A DNA stretch of 64,000 nt from VRUE01 sp963716245 (GTDB lineage Bacteria > Actinomycetota > Thermoleophilia > Solirubrobacterales > 70-9): contig OY970300.1 of NCBI GenBank assembly GCA_963716245.1, positions 372,001 through 436,000 on the forward strand, written 5' to 3'. Position numbers and translations under genes: made by a program. This document shows positions 7,443 through 15,820 of the stretch, one piece after another (within the stretch, counting starts at the first letter, position 1; each line of letters begins with the position of its first letter). The notes beneath the pieces were generated by a model. It saw only the letters and a program-made list of their open reading frames with translations, was not told the origin of the DNA and did no database searches.

Positions 7443-10280
7443 TCAGCCGCAGCCGGTGTTGTTGCCGCACGACGAGCAGGTGTAACAGCTGCCCGTGCGC
7501 TGCATCATGCCGCCGCACTGCTCGCAGGCCGGCCCGAGGTCGAGCCCGGACATCTTCGCCGGCACGACCGGGGGCGTTTCGGTGAACGCCGCCGCGGCCG
7601 GGACCGCCTCCCCGCCGCTCGCCTTCGCCCTGTCGGCGCCGCCCTGGCTCCCCCTGCCGGAGTCGGAGTGGCCGTTGGCGCCGTTCGCCGGGCCGGCCGT
7701 GTCGGTCGCGATCCCCAGCCCGAGCTGGGAGGTCTCCGCGTCCTTCTTGGCCCGGACCTCCCGGGTCATGATCCCCAGTTCCTCCAGCGTCTCGGTGTCC
7801 TCGATGAAGCGGCTCGCGACCCAGCGCATGATGTAGTCGGGCAGCGATTTGGCGAAGGGGATCTCGGGGTTGCCGGTGATCCCCTCCGGCTCGAAGCGCA
7901 TGTAGCTGAACTTGCGCACGAAGTCTTCGAGCGGCACGCCGTACTGGAGGCCGAGCGAGATCGCCGTCGCGAAGGCGTTCATCAGCCCCCGCATCGTCGA
8001 GCCCTCCTTGCCGATGTCGGTGAGGAAGATCTCGCCGACCGAGCCGTCCTCGTATTTGCCGGCCGTGATGTAGCCCTCGTGGCCGGCGATCGAGAACTTG
8101 TGGGTGATCGATTCGCGCTCGCGCGGCATCCGCTTGCGCTCCGGCGCCGGCGCGACCGCCTCCGCCTCGGCCTCCTTTTCCTCCTGGGCGTCGGTGCGCA
8201 GCGCCTGCGCGGTCTTGGAGCCGTCGCGGTAGATCGCCAGCGCCTTCAGCCCGCCCTTCCAGCCGCGCGTGTAGGCGTCGGCGATGTCCTCGACCGTGGC
8301 GGTCTGCGGCAGGTTGACCGTCTTGGAGATCGCGCCCGAGATGAACGGCTGGGTCGCGGCCATCATGTCGATGTGGCCGGCGTGGGAGATCGCCCGCTCG
8401 CCGACCGCGACGTCGAAGACCGGCAGGTGCTCGTCCTTGAGCCCGGGCGCGCCGACGATCGTGTTCTGCTCGGCGATGTGGGCGTCGATCTGGTCGATCT
8501 CGGCATCGCCGTAGCCGAGCGTGCGCAGCGCCAGCGGCACCGACTGGTTGACGATCGTCATCTGCCCGCCCCCGACCAGCTCCTTGAACTTGACCAGCGA
8601 GAAGTCGGGCTCGATCCCGGTCGTGTCGCAGTCCATCAGGAAGCTGATCGTCCCGGTCGGCGCGAGCACCGTCGCCTGCGCGTTGCGGTAGCCGTGCTCC
8701 TCGCCAAGCTCGACCGCCTCGTCCCAGGCTCGCTGCGCCGCCTCCAGCAGCTCGCCCTTGATCCCCGTCTGATCGACGTCGTAGGCGGCGTCGCGGTGCA
8801 TCCGCATCACGCCGTTGTGGGCCTCGCGGTTGCGCTCGTACTCGTCGTAGGGACCGGTCGCCCCGGCCGCGATCCGAGCCGACTGGCGGTAGGCGCGCCC
8901 GGTCATCAGCGCCGTGATCGCCGCCGCGACGTTGCGACCCTCGTCGGAGTCGTAGGGGAGGCCGTCCGACATCAGCAGCGCGCCGAGGTTGGCGTAGCCG
9001 AGCCCGAGCTGGCGGAAGCGGTTGGCGTTCTCGGCGATCCCCTCGGTCGGATAGCTCGAGTTGCCGACGACGATCTCCTGTGCGAGGAAGACGACGTCGA
9101 CCGCGTGCTCGAAGTCCTCGACGTCGAACGAGCCGTCCTCGCGGCGGAACTTCATCAGGTTGAGCGAGGCCAGGTTGCAGGCCGAGTCGTCGACGTGCAT
9201 GTACTCGCTGCACGGGTTCGATGCGTTGATCCGTCCCGACTCCGGGCAGGTGTGCCAGCGGTTGATGATCGTGTCGTACTGGACGCCCGGGTCGGCGCAG
9301 CGCCAGGCCGCGTCGGCGATCTGGTTCATCAGCTCGCGCGCCGGCAGCGTCTTGGTCGGCTCACCCGTGGTCCGCGCGGTCAGGCTCCAGTCCTCGCCGG
9401 CCTCGACCGCCTCCATGAAGTCGTCGGTGACCCGCACCGAGTTGTTGGCGTTCTGGTACTGGATCGAGGTAAAGCCCTCGCCGTCGATCGACATGTCGAA
9501 GCCGGCGTCGCGCAGCGCCGCGGCCTTCTCCTCCTCCTTGGCCTTGCACCAGATGAAGTGCTCGACGTCCGGGTGGTCGATGTCGAGCACGACCATCTTC
9601 GCCGCCCGCCGCGTCTTGCCGCCCGACTTGATCGTCCCCGCCCAGGAGTCGGCGCCGCGCATGAAGCTGACCGGGCCGCTCGCCGTCCCGCCCTTCTTCA
9701 GCGGCTCCATCGAGCCGCGGATGTTGGAGAGGTTGATCCCCGAGCCGGAGCCACCGCGGAAGATCTTCCCCTCCTTGGTGTTCCAGTCGAGGATCGACTC
9801 CATGTTGTCCTCGACGCTGAGGATGAAGCAGGCGCTGCACTGCGGCCGCTCCTCGAAGCCGACGTTGAACCAGACCGGCGAGTTGAACGCCGCCTTCTGG
9901 TTGAGCAGGATCGAAGTCAGCTCCGCTTCGAAGGCATCGGCGTCCTCGTCGGTAGCGAAGTAGCCGCCCTCGCGCCCCCACCCGGAGATCGTCCCCGCGA
10001 CCCGGCCGATCATCTGTTTCACGGAGCGCTCGCGCGTCTCGCTGCCGAGCTGCCCGCGGAAGTACTTCTGGGCGACGATGTTGGTCGCGTTCTGCGACCA
10101 GCTCTTCGGGAACTCGACCTCGCGCTGCTCGAAGGCCGGAGCGGCCGGATCGCCGATCACCGCGTCGCGGACCTCCCACTCGATCTCGTCGAAGGGATGG
10201 GTCCCCGGCGAGGAGAATCTCCGCTCGATCGCGAGCCCCTTCAGACCGGTTGAGTGGGCGCTGGTGGCGGTCTTGGACAT
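7443..10280 (-). CDS. nrdJ: Adenosylcobalamin-dependent (class II) ribonucleotide reductase
   Basis: A 945-residue class II ribonucleotide reductase, which makes deoxyribonucleotides using a radical from coenzyme B12, so it works with or without oxygen. Landmarks in order: FNSPVWFNVG and CSACFIL near 150-180; the substrate loop FRGGSGSGINLSNIRGS; the active-site finger NPCSEYMHVDDSACNLASLNL; the phosphate loop APTGTISFLMDCDTTGIEPD; a TSCPD-type domain (GKYEDGSVGEIFLT); and a C-terminal zinc-ribbon-like tail CEQCGGMMQRTGSCYTCSSC. The last cysteines probably also carry reducing equivalents. ATG 10280 is preceded by GAGAGGAGAAG; the open frame further upstream is spurious. I see no NrdR box or cobalamin riboswitch in the 130 bases before it. 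Confidence 0.96.
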   Translation of the reverse strand: MSKTATSAHSTGLKGLAIERRFSSPGTHPFDEIEWEVRDAVIGDPAAPAFEQREVEFPKSWSQNATNIVAQKYFRGQLGSETRERSVKQMIGRVAGTISGWGREGGYFATDEDADAFEAELTSILLNQKAAFNSPVWFNVGFEERPQCSACFILSVEDNMESILDWNTKEGKIFRGGSGSGINLSNIRGSMEPLKKGGTASGPVSFMRGADSWAGTIKSGGKTRRAAKMVVLDIDHPDVEHFIWCKAKEEEKAAALRDAGFDMSIDGEGFTSIQYQNANNSVRVTDDFMEAVEAGEDWSLTARTTGEPTKTLPARELMNQIADAAWRCADPGVQYDTIINRWHTCPESGRINASNPCSEYMHVDDSACNLASLNLMKFRREDGSFDVEDFEHAVDVVFLAQEIVVGNSSYPTEGIAENANRFRQLGLGYANLGALLMSDGLPYDSDEGRNVAAAITALMTGRAYRQSARIAAGATGPYDEYERNREAHNGVMRMHRDAAYDVDQTGIKGELLEAAQRAWDEAVELGEEHGYRNAQATVLAPTGTISFLMDCDTTGIEPDFSLVKFKELVGGGQMTIVNQSVPLALRTLGYGDAEIDQIDAHIAEQNTIVGAPGLKDEHLPVFDVAVGERAISHAGHIDMMAATQPFISGAISKTVNLPQTATVEDIADAYTRGWKGGLKALAIYRDGSKTAQALRTDAQEEKEAEAEAVAPAPERKRMPRERESITHKFSIAGHEGYITAGKYEDGSVGEIFLTDIGKEGSTMRGLMNAFATAISLGLQYGVPLEDFVRKFSYMRFEPEGITGNPEIPFAKSLPDYIMRWVASRFIEDTETLEELGIMTREVRAKKDAETSQLGLGIATDTAGPANGANGHSDSGRGSQGGADRAKASGGEAVPAAAAFTETPPVVPAKMSGLDLGPACEQCGGMMQRTGSCYTCSSCGNNTGCG

Positions 10281-10412
10281 CGAACTTCTCCTCTCACGGC
10301 GGCTGTTAGGGCGAGCTGACGAGGATCGTTGACAGACCGGACGCACTTTTGTGCGGGGGACCCCGCAAACGCCGCATATTTCGCGTCTTTCAGCGTCTAT
10401 GGTGACAAGGCG

Positions 10413-11117
10413 ATGAGGCGGGCGAGGGTCGCAGAGAAAGCGGAATCTGCAAAGGAAGTTGCATCCGACGCCGTGGCTGCCGTCAAGCCGAAGCTGCGCG
10501 GCGTCTCGCACGAGTGGGCGTTCTTCGCGTCGCTCGGCCTCGGCGCGGCGTTGATCGTCGCCGCCGACTCTCCCCGGGCTACGCTGGCGGTCGCCATATA
10601 TGCGGTCAGCCTCTCCGCCCTGCTCGGCACCAGCGCCCTCTACCACCGGGTCGACTGGAAGCGACCGGACCTGCGCCGCCTGATGCGCCGCCTCGACCAC
10701 TCGATGATCTTCTTCCTGATCGCCGGCACCTACACGCCGTTCGCCCTGCTCGCCCTCGACGGCGCCCTCGCCGACACGATCCTCGTCGCGGTCTGGGTCG
10801 GCGCCGTCGCCGGCGCGGTGGTCGAGATCGTCTGGATCGAGCACCCGAAATGGGTCGCGGCGCTCGTCTACCTCTCGCTCGGCTGGATCGCCGTCCTACC
10901 GTTTCCGGCGCTATGGGACGAGCTTGGCGCGGTCGGCACCCTGCTCGTCGCCGTGGGCGGCCTCCTCTACACGGCGGGTGCCGTCGTCTACGCCACCCAG
11001 CGCCCCGACCCCGACCCGCGCGTCTTCGGCTACCACGAGGTCTTCCACCTCTTCGTCATCCTCGCCGCCGCCGCCCACTTCGCCGCGATCGCCTTCTTCG
11101 CCCTGCCGGAGGCCTGA
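10413..11117 (+). CDS. TrhA/hemolysin III family PAQR membrane protein
   Basis: A 234-residue membrane protein with seven predicted helices, of the PAQR/hemolysin III family. Conserved metal-site residues appear in GTSALYHRVDW, LDHSMIFFLIAGTYTPF and, at the end, GYHEVFHLFVILAAAAHF. Bacterial members (YqfA/TrhA) influence membrane homeostasis; haemolytic activity is not general. I prefer ATG 10413 to the upstream ATG at 10329 because the N-terminal 28 residues of the longer form are not family-like and would run across the nrdJ promoter region. It is divergent from nrdJ. Confidence 0.88.
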   Translation: MRRARVAEKAESAKEVASDAVAAVKPKLRGVSHEWAFFASLGLGAALIVAADSPRATLAVAIYAVSLSALLGTSALYHRVDWKRPDLRRLMRRLDHSMIFFLIAGTYTPFALLALDGALADTILVAVWVGAVAGAVVEIVWIEHPKWVAALVYLSLGWIAVLPFPALWDELGAVGTLLVAVGGLLYTAGAVVYATQRPDPDPRVFGYHEVFHLFVILAAAAHFAAIAFFALPEA

Positions 11118-11136
11118 GGCCGGGGGTCAGGGGGGG

Positions 11137-11186
11137 AACTTCTGACAGGTTGATGACCCTATGGGCATCGCAACCTGACAGAAGTT
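11137..11186. terminator. Bidirectional hairpin between TrhA and FMN reductase genes
   Basis: Arms AACTTCTGACAGGTTG (11137-11152) and CAACCTGACAGAAGTT (11171-11186) pair with one mismatch. Inside is GATG/CATC and a central CCCTATGGG. It lies between convergent genes. The central TAT flanked by short complementary triplets recalls the hairpins at 2338 and the 37-bp repeat family. Confidence 0.65.
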
Positions 11187-11189
11187 GCT

Positions 11190-11750
11190 TCAGGCGGCGA
11201 GCGCCGCCGTCACCGGCTCGGCTGCCGCGACCAGCTCGGCGAGGATTTCGTCGAGGCGCTCGACCTGATCCGGAGGCAGCTCGAGGCGGTCGCCGACCAG
11301 CAGCTCGTGGGCGCGGGAGACCGGCAGCTCGGTCTCGATCGCCCGGCCGCCCATCGCCGCCAGGACCTTGCGCAGCTCGGCCTGTGCCCAGACCCCGCCG
11401 AACATGCTCTTCGAGGCGCCGATCGCCGCGGCCGGCTTGCCGTTCAGGGCGCTCTGGCCGGCGGGCCGCGAGGCCCAGTCGAGCGCGTTCTTGAGCTGGC
11501 CGGGCAGCGAGTGGTTGTACTCGGGGGTGGCGATCAGCACGGCGTCGGCGTCGCGGATCGCCTCGCGCAGCTCGGCCACCGCGGCGGGGGCTGGACCCGC
11601 CTCGGCGTCCTCGTCGAAGGGCGGGACCTCGGCCAGCCGCTCGAAGCGGACCAGCTCCGCGCCGGCGGGCAGCCGCTCGCCGGCCGCCCGCAGCAGGGCG
11701 GTGTTGAGCGATCCGCGGCGCAGGCTGCCGGAGATGCCGAGGACCCGCAT
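11190..11750 (-). CDS. NADPH-dependent FMN reductase-like flavoprotein
   Basis: A 186-residue flavodoxin-fold NAD(P)H:FMN/quinone reductase of the NADPH-dependent FMN reductase family (ChrR/azoreductase/SsuE relatives). The FMN phosphate loop is GISGSLRRGSLN at the N-terminus, and the second signature is TPEYNHSLPGQLKNALDW. It probably reduces quinones, azo compounds or free flavin and may protect against electrophiles. It starts two bases after the yceI stop, so the two genes are one operon reading away from marR. Confidence 0.93.
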   Translation of the reverse strand: MRVLGISGSLRRGSLNTALLRAAGERLPAGAELVRFERLAEVPPFDEDAEAGPAPAAVAELREAIRDADAVLIATPEYNHSLPGQLKNALDWASRPAGQSALNGKPAAAIGASKSMFGGVWAQAELRKVLAAMGGRAIETELPVSRAHELLVGDRLELPPDQVERLDEILAELVAAAEPVTAALAA

Positions 11751-11752
11751 CG

Positions 11753-12307
11753 CTACTCGGCCTCCCCGACCAGCTCCAGCTCGACCGCGATCGTCACCTC
11801 GTAGTCGAGCACCTGGCCGCCGCTCGGCAGCTCGGCGTTCCAGTCGAGCCCGAAGCTGCGCCGGTCGACGCTCGCCTCCAGCGAGAGACCGACCCGGGCC
11901 TTGCCGTAGGCGTCCTCGCCGAGCTCGGCGAAGCGACCGCGGGCCTCCACCGCGTGCGTCTCGCCGCCGATCTCCAGCGCACCCGCGAGCGCCACCGATC
12001 CCTCGTCGGCCACCTCCAGGCGGCTCGACTCGAAGCGCAGCCGTGGGTGCCGCTCGGCGTCGAAGAACTCGGGGGAGAGGAGGTGACCCTTCAGCTGCTC
12101 CTCCTCGACCTGGATGCCGGCGACGTCGACCGTGCCCGCCAACCGCGGGCTCTCGCCGCCGCTCAGCCGCGCCTCGTAGTTGCCGAAGCCGCTGCGGAAG
12201 GTGGAGACGCCGTTGTGGACGACCGCGAAGCCGATCGAGGAGTGGACCGGATCGGCGACGTAGGTACGGGCCGGGATCTTCGTCAGGGTGGGTGCGCTGG
12301 CTGCCAT
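11753..12307 (-). CDS. YceI-family protein
   Basis: A 184-residue YceI-like lipocalin-fold protein. The family pattern is clear: TYVADPVHSSIGFAVVHNGV at the N-terminus, then GHLLSPEFFDAERHPRLRF and the closing SFGLDWNAELPSGGQVLDYEV. Members bind polyprenoid-type lipids or amphiphiles; no signal peptide is present, so this copy is cytoplasmic. ATG 12307 is chosen because AGGAGG lies 9 bases upstream; the frame extends 25 codons further but without support. The divergent marR gene and a palindrome between them suggest MarR control of this operon. Confidence 0.92.
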   Translation of the reverse strand: MAASAPTLTKIPARTYVADPVHSSIGFAVVHNGVSTFRSGFGNYEARLSGGESPRLAGTVDVAGIQVEEEQLKGHLLSPEFFDAERHPRLRFESSRLEVADEGSVALAGALEIGGETHAVEARGRFAELGEDAYGKARVGLSLEASVDRRSFGLDWNAELPSGGQVLDYEVTIAVELELVGEAE

Positions 12308-12339
12308 CTGAATACCTCCTGTAGTTGCCGTTACAAAAG

Positions 12340-12354
12340 TTGTTGAGGAAACAA
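12340..12354. promoter_or_regulatory. Candidate MarR operator
   Basis: TTGTTGAGGAAACAA is a perfect inverted repeat (TTGTT / AACAA with a 5-base spacer), in the divergent gap between yceI and marR. A looser pair, GTTGCCG near 12324 and CGGCAAC near 12392, flanks it. The position fits a site where the MarR protein would repress both directions. The binding itself is inferred. Confidence 0.45.
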
Positions 12355-12420
12355 TCTTAGCGAGAGATGCTTTCTCTGTCAACTATTGATTCGGCAACGT
12401 TCTTCTGCGAAGATTGGGTC

Positions 12421-12915
12421 ATGGCCGACTCCACCGCAACCGCGACGCCGTCCCGCTCCCGTCACACCGCCCACGGCGATGCCTGGGGGGCCCTGACCCG
12501 CACGCACGCCGCCGTCGCCCAGCGGCTGCAGGACGCCCTCGCCCAGGCCGAGCTCCCGCCGCTGCCCTGGTACGAAGTGCTGGAGAGCGTCGCCGAGGCG
12601 CCAGAGCAGCGCCTGAAGATGGGCGACCTGGCGGAGGCCCTGGTGATCACCCGCGGCGGCCTGACCAAGCTGGTCGACCGCCTCGTCAAGGCCGGCCTGC
12701 TCGAACGGACCTTCTGCGAGACCGATCGTCGCGTCAGCTACGCGACCCTCTGCCCGGCCGGTCGCGAGCTGCTCGCCGAGATGCGCCCCATCCTCACCGC
12801 CGAGCTGAAGACCGCTTTTGCCGCCAACCTCACCGCACGTCAAGCCGAGGAGCTGCGCGAAACCTTGCAACGGGTGCAAGCTTCGGCCTGCGGCACCTCA
12901 CAGTTGGCGCCTTAG
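12421..12915 (+). CDS. MarR-family transcriptional regulator
   Basis: A 164-residue winged-helix regulator. The recognition segment is LKMGDLAEALVITRGGLTKL followed by VDRLVKAGLLERTFCETDRR, the classic MarR helix-turn-helix plus wing, with a dimerisation helix at each end. Two cysteines (in FCETDRR and YATLCPAG) could make it redox responsive, but this is a guess. ATG 12421 gives normal family length; ATG 12367 would add 18 residues and overlap the operator region. It is divergent from yceI-FMN reductase, the likely target operon. Its stop codon is inside a terminator hairpin. Confidence 0.9.
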   Translation: MADSTATATPSRSRHTAHGDAWGALTRTHAAVAQRLQDALAQAELPPLPWYEVLESVAEAPEQRLKMGDLAEALVITRGGLTKLVDRLVKAGLLERTFCETDRRVSYATLCPAGRELLAEMRPILTAELKTAFAANLTARQAEELRETLQRVQASACGTSQLAP

Positions 12916-12942
12916 TCGCACATATTCCGACTAAGTCGCCAA
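12904..12942. terminator. Bidirectional hairpin at marR / siroheme dehydrogenase junction
   Basis: TTGGCGCCTTAGTCG (12904-12918) pairs with CGACTAAGTCGCCAA (12928-12942). The stop codons of both convergent genes lie in the stem. It probably ends transcription in both directions. Confidence 0.72.
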
Positions 12943-13680
12943 GGCGGAGGCGGCGCGCTCCTTGGCCGCCTCGATCAGGGCCAGCACCTGGACCTCCTGG
13001 CCCTCGCGGATCAGCGCCACCGGATCGGGGTCGCCGTTGACGATCCCCTCGAAGAACTCCTTGCGGTCCTGGTAGGTCGGCAGCGTCGCCTTGGCCCAGC
13101 CGCGCGCGTCGTTGAGGACGACCGCGAGCCGCGCGTACTCCTCGCCGAACAGCTCCGAGACCTCGCGCTTCATCCGCTTCGCCAGCGCCGGCGAGGCGCC
13201 CGCGGTCGAGATCGCGATCGCCAGCGGGCCGGTGCGGACGATCGCCGGCAGGATGAAGTTGCAGAGCGGCGGCACGTCGACGACGTTGACCAGCATCGCG
13301 CGGCGCTCGGCGTCGTCGTAGACGCCGATGTTGACCTCGCTGTCGTCGGTCGCGGCGATGACCATGAAGACGCCCGCCAGGTCGGCCGCGCCCGCGTAGG
13401 GCCGCTTCTCCCACTCGATCGAGCCCTCCGCCGCCAGCGACTCCAGCTCGGGGTGGGCGACCGGGGCGATCAGGGTCACGTCGGCATCGCAGGCGAGCAG
13501 CCCCTCGACCTTCTCGAGGCCGATGTCCCCGCCGCCGACGACCAGGCAGCGCCGGCCCTTCAGCTTCAGGCAGGCGATGTAGAAGGGGGTCTCGAGCATG
13601 TCCCGCACGCACGACTGGTCGCAGATCCCCTTGCGGAGCTGGCAGACGCACTCCTTGCCGGCGTAGGCCTGGGCGGGCAT
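12931..13680 (-). CDS. Precorrin-2 dehydrogenase / siroheme synthase N-terminal domain (Met8p-like)
   Basis: A 249-residue NAD-dependent dehydrogenase of the CysG N-terminal/Met8p family, oxidising precorrin-2 to sirohydrochlorin and possibly inserting iron for siroheme. The NAD motif is CLVVGGGDIGLEKVEGLL and the catalytic region is NVVDVPPLCNFILPAIV, followed by AISTAGASPALAKRMK. The usual family start matches M28 (METPFY-like, here MLETPFYIACLKL; ATG at 13599). The extra 27 residues hold four cysteines (C11, C13, C20, C24), as if binding metal or an Fe-S cluster. Neither start has a strong ribosome-binding site, so the 5' end is uncertain. No other siroheme gene is adjacent. Confidence 0.88.
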   Translation of the reverse strand: MPAQAYAGKECVCQLRKGICDQSCVRDMLETPFYIACLKLKGRRCLVVGGGDIGLEKVEGLLACDADVTLIAPVAHPELESLAAEGSIEWEKRPYAGAADLAGVFMVIAATDDSEVNIGVYDDAERRAMLVNVVDVPPLCNFILPAIVRTGPLAIAISTAGASPALAKRMKREVSELFGEEYARLAVVLNDARGWAKATLPTYQDRKEFFEGIVNGDPDPVALIREGQEVQVLALIEAAKERAASALAT

Positions 13681-13704
13681 GGGTCAAAGACTAGTGATGA
13701 GAAG

Positions 13705-14771
13705 ATGGCCCTCGTGCTGCCCGGCCGCATCGCCCTGACCGAGCGGGTCGCCCTCGGCCTGAGCCGGATCGGGATCGTGCCGCCGCCCTTCCCGCTGCCC
13801 TTCTTCGACGCATACCTGGGGACGATGGCCGCCCGAGCCCTGATGGCGGCGACCTCGCTCGGCGTCTTCGCCGCCCTGGCCGAGCGCCCCGACGACGCGG
13901 CCGGGCTGGCGCGGCGGACCGGTCTGGTCGAGGACCGCCTCGAAGTCCTGCTGGCGCTGCTGGTGACGCTCGGCTACGTACGCCGGCGCCGCGGCCGCTA
14001 CCGGCTGTCGCGCAGCGCCAAGCGGTGGCTCGCACCGACCTCGCGGCGCAGGATCGACGCCGTGGTCGGCGGCCTGACCTACTGGAACTGGCGCGGGATG
14101 GACGCGCTGGAGGACGTCCTGCGGGGCGGCGAGCCGATCGGGCTGCACGAGCGTCCCGCGGACGACCCGCTCTGGCCGGACTACCAGGCGGCAATGGCGC
14201 AGCTCGCCATGTTCACCGCCGACGTGGTCGCGCGGGCGATCCCCGTCGAGCAGCCGCTCCGCCTGCTCGACCTGGCCGGCGGTCCGGGCCTGCACGCGGC
14301 GGCGATGTGCCGCCGCGTGCAGGCCTGGAGGCGACGGTCGTCGAGCTGGAGGCGCCCGCGGCGCTCGGCCGCGAGCGGCTCGCCCGGGAGGGGTTGGCCG
14401 ACCGCATCCGCTACCTCACCGGCGACCTCTTCGAGGCCGAGCTCGGCGACGGCCACGACGTGGTCACCGCCCACTCGATCCTGCACAACCTCGACGCCGA
14501 GCGTTGCGTGGAGCTCCTCCGCCGCGCCCGCGGTGCGCTCCGCCCCGGCGGCTGCGTCGCGGTGCTCGAGGTCGAACAGCCCGCGCCCGGCCGCCCCGGC
14601 TCCCTGGTCGCCACCGCCGGCAGCCTCGCCTTCCTCACCTACGCCGGCATGCGGTCCTGGACCGCCGCCGAGCTGCGCGGCTTCTTCGAGCGTGCCGGCC
14701 TGGCGAACATCGAGCTGCGCCACCCACCCCGCCTCCCCGGCAACGCGATCGTCCTCGGCCGACGGGCCTAA
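13705..14771 (+). pseudogene. Class I SAM O-methyltransferase-like gene, frameshifted
   Basis: The first frame, from ATG 13705, gives the winged-helix dimerisation domain (AAGLARRTGLVEDRLEVLLA) and the SAM motif I LLDLAGGPGLHAAAMCRRV. After about base 14320 the homology jumps one frame to GLEATVVELEAPAALGRERL, and continues to a normal C-terminus ending at TAA 14771. Adding one C after 14320 would restore CRRVPGLEATVVE, so a single-base loss is the simplest explanation. All domains are otherwise intact (about 356 residues if joined). It is either a recent pseudogene or a sequencing error. The family methylates hydroxylated small molecules; the substrate is unknown. Confidence 0.82.
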
Positions 14772-14781
14772 AACAGGACTC

Positions 14782-14809
14782 CCGGCGACGGGAATCGGCC
14801 CGTCGGCGG
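14782..14809. terminator. Hairpin between methyltransferase and epimerase genes
   Basis: CCGGCGACGGG (14782-14792) pairs with CCCGTCGGCGG (14799-14809) with one mismatch, between convergent genes. Probable bidirectional terminator. Confidence 0.6.
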
Positions 14810-15742
14810 TCAGACCGCGTCGAGCGTCAGGCGCAGGCCCTCGGCGAGCCCGGTCTCGGCGCGCCAGCCGAGCTCGCGCTCGGCGCGGCTCGCGTCGAGC
14901 GAGATCCGCTGCACCTCGCCGGGCCGTGGCGGCGCGAGCTCGGGCTCGAAGCTGTCGACCCCGCCCAGCTCGCCGAGCCGCCTGGCGAGCTCCAGCACGT
15001 CGGTCTCGATCCCGGTGCCGACGTTGATCGGCCCGCTGGCCTCGGACTCGGCAGCCGCCAGCGCCGCCGCCACCACGTCCCCCACATATATGTAGTCGCG
15101 GGTCTGCCTGCCGTCGCCGTAGACGGTCGGGCGCTCGCCCGCCCCCAGCCGCCCGCAGAAGATCGCGATCACGCCCGCCTCGCCGAGTGGGTCCTGGCGC
15201 GGTCCGTAGACGTTGCCGAGCCGCAGGCTCACCCCGGAGACCCCGTAGAGCCGTTCGTACAGCGCCAGGTACCCCTCGGCGGCGAACTTGCTCTGTCCGT
15301 AGGGGGAGAGCGGCTCGACCGCCGCCCCCTCGCCGAGCGGCAGCGCCTTGCCCTCGCCCTCGCCGTAGATCGCGCCGCCGGTGGAGACGAAGACGACCCG
15401 CCCCGCCCCGGCCAGCCGCGCCGCCTCGAGCACGTTGGCGGTGCCGCCCACGTTCACCGAGGCGTCGAAGGCCGGCTCGGCCACCGACCTGCGCACGTCG
15501 ATCTGGGCCGCCAGGTGGAAGACGACCTCCGGCCGCGCCTCGCCGAGCAGGTCGCTCAGCCCCGCGCCGTCGCGGATGTCCAGCTCGACCAGCCGCGCCC
15601 CCGCCGCGAGCGCCCCGTCGAGGTTCTGCCGCCGCCCGGTCGAGAGGTCGTCGACCACGGTCACCTCGTCGTCACGCGCGAGCAGCGCGTCGACCAGGTT
15701 CGATCCGATGAAGCCCGCCCCGCCGGTGACCAGAGCCTTCAT
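14810..15742 (-). CDS. NAD-dependent nucleotide-sugar epimerase/dehydratase (GalE-like)
   Basis: A 310-residue extended short-chain dehydrogenase. The NAD loop is VTGGAGFIGSNLVD at the N-terminus, the catalytic Ser is in VFVSTGGAIYG, and YxxxK is YGQSKFAAEG. Substrate-side motifs include RLGNVYGPRQDP and YGDGRQTRDYIYVGDV. The family interconverts UDP-sugars (UDP-glucose 4-epimerase and relatives), supplying precursors for cell-wall or exopolysaccharide. Whether it is a 4-epimerase or a dehydratase cannot be fixed by eye. It is divergent from topA with a 78-base gap. Confidence 0.92.
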   Translation of the reverse strand: MKALVTGGAGFIGSNLVDALLARDDEVTVVDDLSTGRRQNLDGALAAGARLVELDIRDGAGLSDLLGEARPEVVFHLAAQIDVRRSVAEPAFDASVNVGGTANVLEAARLAGAGRVVFVSTGGAIYGEGEGKALPLGEGAAVEPLSPYGQSKFAAEGYLALYERLYGVSGVSLRLGNVYGPRQDPLGEAGVIAIFCGRLGAGERPTVYGDGRQTRDYIYVGDVVAAALAAAESEASGPINVGTGIETDVLELARRLGELGGVDSFEPELAPPRPGEVQRISLDASRAERELGWRAETGLAEGLRLTLDAV

Positions 15743-15820
15743 GAGCGCGCCGATCCTATGGGGATCGGCGGCCGTCGGCCAGGCAGGGCCGCCGAACGCC
15801 CCTGCTACCCTCGCCGCCCC

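Noticed and set aside
10281..10412. Possible cobalamin riboswitch or NrdR boxes upstream of the B12-dependent nrdJ.
   Set aside because: I found neither a B12-box-like sequence nor a paired AT-rich NrdR motif in this gap.
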